This document shows positions 58,983-64,000 of a stretch of 64,000 bases of DNA, in pieces. The DNA comes from Opitutaceae bacterium TAV5 (GTDB lineage: Bacteria > Verrucomicrobiota > Verrucomicrobiia > Opitutales > Opitutaceae): NCBI GenBank assembly GCA_000242935.3, contig CP007053.1:1302001-1366000 (forward strand), in the 5' to 3' direction. The notes beneath the pieces are model-generated. The model made no database searches. It was not told the origin of the DNA and was given only the letters and a program-made list of their open reading frames with translations. The position numbers and the translations under genes are program-made. Position 1 is the first letter of the stretch, and each line of letters begins with the position of its first letter.

Positions 58983-59570
58983 TCACCGGTCTTCGGTATC
59001 CCGGTTCAGCCAGTTTGCGCGGAACTCGGGGAGAGCTTCGGCGATCTGCCGGTTGGCCTGGACCATGTGATTCTGCACGGTCCATTCGGAAATATTCAGC
59101 GTATCCGCAATCTCCTTGTAGAGCATTCCGTCGATTTTGCTCATGCGGAAGATAAGCCGCCGCTGGTCGGGCATCCGGGAGAGCACGTCCTCGATCTGGG
59201 CTTCAAACTCCTTGAAGAGCAGTTCGGTGTCGGTCCTGCGCGTGTCCGCCAGTTCCTCGGGAGAGACTTCTTCCAGGGAGATAGGTTCGTGCTTTGGCTG
59301 CCGCGAGAGGAGCTTGAGCGCCTGGTTGCTGACCGCACTGTAAAGATAGCTGCGCAGGGAGGTCTTGATGAGGAGCGACCGCCGTCGGCACCAGATGTTG
59401 ACGAAAACATTGGTCGAGGCTTCCTGCGCGAGATCGCGCCGTTTCAAAATGAGGAAGGCGAACTTGGAAAGGGTGACGTGATACCTTTTGAGCAGAAGCT
59501 GCAAGGCGTGCTCGTCGCTGTTCCGAAGCGCGGCGATCAGCTCTTCGTCGCTGGAGAATTCCGGTTTCAT
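58983..59570 (-). CDS. ECF RNA polymerase sigma factor, FecI-type
   Basis: 195 residues with sigma region 2 (HALQLLLKRYHVTLSKFAFL then ILKRRDLAQEASTNVFVNIW, SLRSYLYSAVSNQALKLL) and region 4 (VLSRMPDQRRLIFRMSKIDG then MLYKEIADTLNISEWTVQNH). It directs transcription of surface-signalling targets and is presumably held by the FecR protein downstream. It overlaps the STN-protein gene by ATGA (59570-59567), so that gene and sigma are coupled. The regulon is unknown. Confidence 0.9.
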   Translation of the reverse strand: MKPEFSSDEELIAALRNSDEHALQLLLKRYHVTLSKFAFLILKRRDLAQEASTNVFVNIWCRRRSLLIKTSLRSYLYSAVSNQALKLLSRQPKHEPISLEEVSPEELADTRRTDTELLFKEFEAQIEDVLSRMPDQRRLIFRMSKIDGMLYKEIADTLNISEWTVQNHMVQANRQIAEALPEFRANWLNRDTEDR

Positions 59571-60118
59571 GAATCAAACCTCCGGTTGAGTTGAGGCGTT
59601 GCGGACAAAAACGGGCGACCCTTCAAGGCTATGATGGTTGTGACCGGCGAGGCGTCTCGGTCCCGCGCGGCAGCGTCGGCCTGCCGGGATGTCCAGCGCG
59701 GAAGAGCGACAATTATTTTTCCGTAGCGCTGGAAGACGACGTCGAGCATCACCGTGATGTCCTTGAGGAGCCGGTCGAGGGGAACGGTATTTCCGGATTC
59801 CAGCAGCAGAGTGGTCTTGAGCGGAAGATCACTGGCGACGTAAACGAACCGGAAGTCCGTCTGCTTCTCCACCTCCTGGAGAATCCTGACCAGTGTGACC
59901 GGGCGATTGCCCAGCGAGGAAGTGTCGATGGACACATTCGAGGGAATGGGATCGTCCTCGGAGGCCGCGTCCGCGGCCCGCAGGCCCGTTCCGACCGCTC
60001 CCAAGACTATCACGGTGGCGAGCATCCCGACCGTGCGCGCCGCCCCGCCGGGCGCACAGCCGATGCCCGCGCACCAGAGGTGCTGGAAGAAGGCGCGGCA
60101 AAAATGGATAGAGCTCAC
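59567..60118 (-). CDS. Free-standing STN (secretin/TonB short N-terminal) domain protein
   Basis: 183 residues. An N-terminal hydrophobic segment (VGMLATVIVLGAVGTGLRA) precedes an STN domain (VTLVRILQEVEKQTDFRFVY then VASDLPLKTTLLLE, VPLDRLLKDITVMLDVVFQR) and a short tail. In FecA-like receptors STN transmits the signal to FecR; here it stands without barrel or plug. Start may be shortened to about 60028 (VGM), because the leading ~30 residues look unlike a signal peptide. First gene of the three-gene cassette. Confidence 0.75.
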   Translation of the reverse strand: MSSIHFCRAFFQHLWCAGIGCAPGGAARTVGMLATVIVLGAVGTGLRAADAASEDDPIPSNVSIDTSSLGNRPVTLVRILQEVEKQTDFRFVYVASDLPLKTTLLLESGNTVPLDRLLKDITVMLDVVFQRYGKIIVALPRWTSRQADAAARDRDASPVTTIIALKGRPFLSATPQLNRRFDS

Positions 60119-60670
60119 GCCTAATTAGACCCATTTTCATGCGACAACCTGCTAGTGTCCGCGTGACATTCTTGTGGCGTTTTCTCCGCCACCTCCCGGA
60201 ACCGCCTCCACTTATTCAAGGCGTTTATCCATGCGGAGGAACGGGAAAACAATCGGTGCGGTTTAATACTGCCAAGTTAAAAAAGCGTGAGTGCCGAATG
60301 GCCGGCCGGCCAAAAAAAATTTCTACGCCGAGACCGGAACGCGGGCGAAACACTAAATTTGGCATTCACGCGAAACATGGATGGGGCGTTTCTCTTGATG
60401 GGCATGTGATTGTCAATTTGTATCCTTTATATGGATACTTATTGATTTTCGTCCGGCATGGCGGAAGGCCGGATCGAGGGACGTGGTTTGTAACCGATAC
60501 GTAACAAACGGCTCTAGCAGGTCGGCTCCGAAAAACCGGTCTCTGTAGGTGAGACCCGAATTGTCTCTCCAAACCGACGCCATCCTTACCAAACCGATTT
60601 TTCTCCTCACGTCCTCTCTTCCGTTCGTCTTCCGCGCCGGTCAGGCGCGGACCCATTTCTTTTCTTTGTA
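60119..60670. other. Intergenic region before the TpsB gene
   Basis: 552 bp. The open frame 60298-60504 (+, MAGRPKKISTPRPERGRNTK...) has no recognised domain and is called at most doubtful. The region is AT-richer than the flanks and must contain the divergent promoters of the STN cassette and the secretion gene. No hairpin terminator was identified. Confidence 0.4.
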
Positions 60671-62248
60671 GTGCATCACTCTTTCTTTCATGTCCTCACT
60701 CTCCTTTGCCTGGCGTGCCTGGCCTGTGGTCCGACGATGCAAGCCGCCGAGACCGCGGAGCCGAGGCGCCTCGACATTTGGGAATACCGCATCCGCGGCT
60801 CGGTGAAGCTGCCGCAAAAGGATGTGGAGCGGGCGGTCTATCCGTATCTCGGCAAACTGCGCACGGTCGAGGACGTCGAGGCGGCGCGGTTGGCGCTGGA
60901 GAAGGCGTATCAGGCCGCCGGCTACCAGTCGATCGGGGTGCAGATACCGCCGCAGGAAGTGGTGGGCGGCATCGTGCGGCTCCAGGTCGTCGAAGGCACC
61001 GTAGGCCGTCTGCGGGTGCATGGCTCGCGCTACTTCGACCTGAACGAAATCAAGGAGGCCGTGCCATCGCTGGCCGAAGGGCAGACCCCGAACTTCCAGA
61101 ACGTGGAGCGGGAGATCGTGGCGCTCAACCAGCACTCCGACCGCAAGGTGATCCCGACGCTGCGCGCCGGCGTAGTGCCGGGCACGGTGGACGTGGACCT
61201 CAACGTCGAGGACAAGCTGCCCTTGCACGGCAGCCTGGAGCTGAACAACCGCTACAGTTCGGACACCAAGCCTCTGCGGTTGAGCGGTTCCTTGCGCTAT
61301 GACAATCTCTGGCAGCTCGGCCATTCGGCCGGGTTCAGCTTTCAGGTCGCACCCGAGCGGACGGATGACGCGAAAGTCTTCTCCGCCTTCTACCTCGCCA
61401 AACTACCCGACAAGCCGGTGAGCCTGCTGGTGCAGGCGGTGAAGCAGGACAGCGATGTCTCGACGCTGGGCACCTTCGACGTGGCCGGGCGGGGCGAAAT
61501 CGTCGGCGTCCGTGCCATCATCTCGCTCCCGCCGAAGACGAACTACTATCACAACCTCACCTTCGGCATCGACTACAAGAAGTTCGAGGAAGACCTCACC
61601 ATCACCGGCGCGCCCGGCGCGCTGCAAACGCCGATCACCTATTATCCAATGTCGGCGGAGTATTCGTCCACTTGGGTGGGAGAAAACGCCGTGACGCAGT
61701 TCAACATCGGCGCGCACCTGCACATCCGCGGCCTCGGCAGCGATCCCTCGGAGTGGGACAACAAACGCTACAAGTCCGGCGGCAGCTACCTCTACGTCCG
61801 CGCCGACCTCTCGCAGACCCGCGATCTGCCCGACGACTGGAAACTCTTCGGCAAGATTCAGGGACAGTTCGCCGGCCAGCCCTTGCTCTCCGGCGAACAG
61901 TTCGGCGCGGGTGGCCTCGGCACGGTGCGCGGCTACCTCGAATCGGAAGTGACCGCGGACAACGCCTTCGGGGCCACGCTCGAACTGCGCACGCCCTCGC
62001 TGACGTTCGGCGGTTTTTTCGACGAACTGCGCCTGCACACCTTCGCCGAGTGGGCCGGGCTGACCCTCAACGAACCGCTGCCCGGCCAGAAGTCGCGCTT
62101 CCAGCTCGGCAGCGTGGGCGCGGGCTTCCGGTTCAAATTGAAGGAGCACTTCAACGGCTCCCTCGATCTCGGCCTGCCGCTGCTCGAAGGCGAGCACACC
62201 GAGAAAAACGACCCCCGGCTCACCTTCCGACTCTGGAGCGAATTTTAA
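60671..62248 (+). CDS. TpsB/ShlB-FhaC-type two-partner-secretion outer-membrane transporter
   Basis: 525 residues. Signal peptide (LTLLCLACLACGPTMQAA), then POTRA domains (IWEYRIRGSVKLPQKDVERA then VYPYLGKLRTVEDVEAARLA, VVGGIVRLQVVEGTVGRLRV and FNFQNVEREIVALNQ-like FQNVEREIVALNQHSDR). A beta barrel follows, with GLGTVRGYLESEVTADN containing the family's VRGYxE motif. The end (DPRLTFRLWSEF) is an outer-membrane C-terminal signature ending in Phe. It exports a large partner protein or otherwise acts as an Omp85-like pore. No TpsA partner lies in the window. It is followed 23 bp later by a DUF2341-ExbB fusion. Confidence 0.9.
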   Translation: MHHSFFHVLTLLCLACLACGPTMQAAETAEPRRLDIWEYRIRGSVKLPQKDVERAVYPYLGKLRTVEDVEAARLALEKAYQAAGYQSIGVQIPPQEVVGGIVRLQVVEGTVGRLRVHGSRYFDLNEIKEAVPSLAEGQTPNFQNVEREIVALNQHSDRKVIPTLRAGVVPGTVDVDLNVEDKLPLHGSLELNNRYSSDTKPLRLSGSLRYDNLWQLGHSAGFSFQVAPERTDDAKVFSAFYLAKLPDKPVSLLVQAVKQDSDVSTLGTFDVAGRGEIVGVRAIISLPPKTNYYHNLTFGIDYKKFEEDLTITGAPGALQTPITYYPMSAEYSSTWVGENAVTQFNIGAHLHIRGLGSDPSEWDNKRYKSGGSYLYVRADLSQTRDLPDDWKLFGKIQGQFAGQPLLSGEQFGAGGLGTVRGYLESEVTADNAFGATLELRTPSLTFGGFFDELRLHTFAEWAGLTLNEPLPGQKSRFQLGSVGAGFRFKLKEHFNGSLDLGLPLLEGEHTEKNDPRLTFRLWSEF

Positions 62249-62271
62249 CCCAACACTTCAACGCGATACCT

Positions 62272-64000
62272 ATGAAACGAGCGACTACCGCCCTCTGCAA
62301 ATGGATGCCATGCCTTGCGGCACTGCTGGCCCTGACCAGCCCCGCGCACGCCTGGTGGGATGATAACTGGACCCTGCGCAAGCAGCTCACGGTGGAGGCG
62401 CCTGCGCCGGAGGCCCAGCCGGTCGAGAACGCGCCGGTGCTGGTGCGCCTGCACATCGGCAACTTCAGCTTTTCGTCCGCCCGCGAGGACGGAGCTGACC
62501 TCCGCTTCGTTGCGGCCGACGACAAGACGCCGCTCCCGTATCACATCGCCCAATACGATGCGCTCCTCGGAGAAGCCTTCGCCTGGGTGAAGGTCCCTGT
62601 GGTCAAGATCGGCGAGCCGGCAAAAATCTGGCTCTACTACGGCAACCCCGCCGCCGCGCCGGCCGGGGAGGCGAAGGCCACCTACGACGACGCCACCGCA
62701 CTCGTGTATCACTTCGGCGAGCGCGGCCAGCCCGCGCGCGACTACTCCGGCAATGAAAACCATTCCACGACCGCGGGCGTGCCCGTCGAAGGCTCGCTGA
62801 TCGGCACCGGCGTTCTCTTCGACGGAACCCGTTCGATCACTATCCCCGCCTCGGAAAGTCTCAACCTGCCCGCCGGGGCCGCGCTGACCTGGAGCGCCTG
62901 GATCAAGCCGGTGATTCTCCCCGCCAACGCCGTGATCTACAGCCGCCGCGACGGTGCCAGCGCCGCGTTCGTCATCGGTCTGGATCAAGGCGTGCCCTTC
63001 GTGGAAGTGACCGCCGCCGGACGCACCCAGCGCACCCCGGCGTCGGCTCCGCTGGTCGCCGGTGTCTGGCAGCATCTCTCCGTGGTGGCGGAGGGCTCGC
63101 AGATCACCGTCCATGTCGGCGGAGAAGCCCGCGGCACGCTCGCCGCCGCGCTGCCTGCCCTTGCCACGCCCGCGAGCCTCGGAGCGGACACCATTCCGGG
63201 CTACATCGGCTTCGGTGGCGAACTCGTCGAGTTGCAGATCGCCAAAACCGCCCGGTCCGAAGCCGCGCTCCGTTTCGCCACGCTCAGCCAGAGCGGGGAG
63301 ACGCAGATTCTCGCGATTGGCCCTGACCAAGTGGCGGGGGCCGGCGCGCACGGCGGCGCGCTGACGGAAGCTGCGCAGCACCTTTTCCTCTTCGGCGACA
63401 TCGCCAAAAACATGATGTTCGACGGCTGGATCGCGGTGTTCGTGTGCATCATCATGATCATCGTCGGCTGGGCGGTCGCCATCGGGAAGTTCAGTTACCT
63501 CAACCGCATTCACAAGGGCACCGAAGCCTTCCTCGCGCAGTGGAAGCAAGTGTCCACCGACCTCACCGTCCTCGATCACAGCAACGCCGAAAGCGTCAAG
63601 TCGTTCGGCGGCACGGTCAACGGCAAGACGCAGAAGCTGATCGAGGAAACCCCGCTCTACCACATCTACCACATCGGTTCGGAGGAGATCCGGCATCGCC
63701 TGCAAAACAAGGACGGTTTTCACGGCCTGAGTTCCCGCTCGATGCTGGCGATCAAGACGAAGCTCGACTCCGGCCTCACCCGTGAACTGCACCGCCTCAA
63801 CCGCGGCCTGATTTATCTGACGATCAGCATTGCCGGCGGTCCCTACGTCGGCCTCCTCGGCACCGTCGTCGGCGTGATGATCACCTTCGCCGTGATCGCC
63901 AAGACCGGCGAAGTGGAGGTCAACTCCATCGCGCCCGGCATCGCCTCGGCCCTCCTCGCCACCGTGGCCGGCCTGCTCGTCGCGATCCCCGCGCTGTTCA
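62272..64000 (+). CDS. DUF2341/LamG-like/MotA-TolQ-ExbB fusion (partial)
   Basis: Open from ATG 62272 to the window end (576 codons, no stop). Signal peptide (LAALLALTSPAHA) then a DUF2341 domain (WWDDNWTLRKQLTVEAP, VKVPVVKIGEPAKIWLYYGN, about 28-135), a concanavalin/LamG-like domain (VLFDGTRSITIPAS, LTWSAWIKPVILPANAVIYS, LVAGVWQHLSVVAEGSQITV; about 150-350), a membrane segment (IAVFVCIIMIIVGWAVAI, about 391-408) and a MotA/TolQ/ExbB channel (GGPYVGLLGTVVGVMITFAV). The channel part should energise TonB-type transport; the ectodomain may bind a surface glycan or polymer. 23 bp after the TpsB gene, one operon. Confidence 0.85.
   Translation, partial: MKRATTALCKWMPCLAALLALTSPAHAWWDDNWTLRKQLTVEAPAPEAQPVENAPVLVRLHIGNFSFSSAREDGADLRFVAADDKTPLPYHIAQYDALLGEAFAWVKVPVVKIGEPAKIWLYYGNPAAAPAGEAKATYDDATALVYHFGERGQPARDYSGNENHSTTAGVPVEGSLIGTGVLFDGTRSITIPASESLNLPAGAALTWSAWIKPVILPANAVIYSRRDGASAAFVIGLDQGVPFVEVTAAGRTQRTPASAPLVAGVWQHLSVVAEGSQITVHVGGEARGTLAAALPALATPASLGADTIPGYIGFGGELVELQIAKTARSEAALRFATLSQSGETQILAIGPDQVAGAGAHGGALTEAAQHLFLFGDIAKNMMFDGWIAVFVCIIMIIVGWAVAIGKFSYLNRIHKGTEAFLAQWKQVSTDLTVLDHSNAESVKSFGGTVNGKTQKLIEETPLYHIYHIGSEEIRHRLQNKDGFHGLSSRSMLAIKTKLDSGLTRELHRLNRGLIYLTISIAGGPYVGLLGTVVGVMITFAVIAKTGEVEVNSIAPGIASALLATVAGLLVAIPALF

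Noticed and set aside
1-64000. CRISPR array
   Set aside because: No regularly spaced repeat-spacer series was seen; the short repeats found are palindromes, operators or duplicated leaders.

Overview
The window looks like a high-GC chromosome of a Verrucomicrobiota bacterium, probably Opitutaceae. This is an inference from gene content: a 35-residue lysine-rich protein before rsmG, a DUF2341-ExbB fusion beside a TpsB transporter, and a FecI/FecR-type cassette. No rRNA or other decisive taxonomic marker is present.

Layout. Positions 1-6.1 kb are ordinary chromosome: an AraC regulator, a Phd/PIN toxin-antitoxin pair, a 3-hydroxyisobutyrate-dehydrogenase-like gene, a complete IS4-type element (3202-4906), the small basic protein and rsmG. 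From 6.13 kb to 28.17 kb lies an integration hotspot at tRNA-Leu(UAA). It holds a tRNA 5' half (6133), an intact tRNA-Leu (6390-6476) and two tRNA 3' halves (12157-12210 and 28113-28170). The intervals carry defence-type genes. Segment A (6.5-12.1 kb) has a nuclease-like/TPR-like giant protein and an AbiE toxin-antitoxin pair. Segment B (12.5-28.0 kb) has an Avs-like STAND NTPase, then a leftward run of a TPR-HEPN protein, an Mrr-like nuclease, a Gabija-like pair (OLD-type ATPase plus UvrD-like helicase), a Shedu-like nuclease and an AlbA_2 protein, and finally the tyrosine integrase.

From 28.2 to 56 kb there is a conjugative element without its own visible integrase. It has a PHP-ATPase (TrlF-like), two DNA methyltransferases (one with a second, fully overlapping reading frame that also looks coding), small cargo genes with duplicated 257-bp leaders, and a leftward type IV secretion operon (virB2, B3, B4, B5-like, B6, B8, B9, B10, three lipoproteins, a Clp-like AAA+ ATPase and a LuxR-type regulator). 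It also has a MobF relaxase and a divergent coupling protein. An 18-bp sequence stands before both transfer units. The element ends near an AlbA_2/HATPase regulator at about 56 kb.

From 56 to 64 kb the content is chromosomal in character: a degenerate DDAH-like domain fused to RidA, a cell-surface-signalling cassette without an adjacent receptor (STN protein, ECF sigma factor, FecR), a two-partner-secretion TpsB protein, and a DUF2341/LamG-like/MotA-TolQ-ExbB fusion that runs off the right edge.

How the parts may work together: the integrase and the tRNA attachment sites explain repeated arrival of defence cargo. The methyltransferases and transfer genes form a mobilisation unit that may protect its own DNA. 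The surface-signalling and ExbB/TpsB genes are envelope functions of the host.
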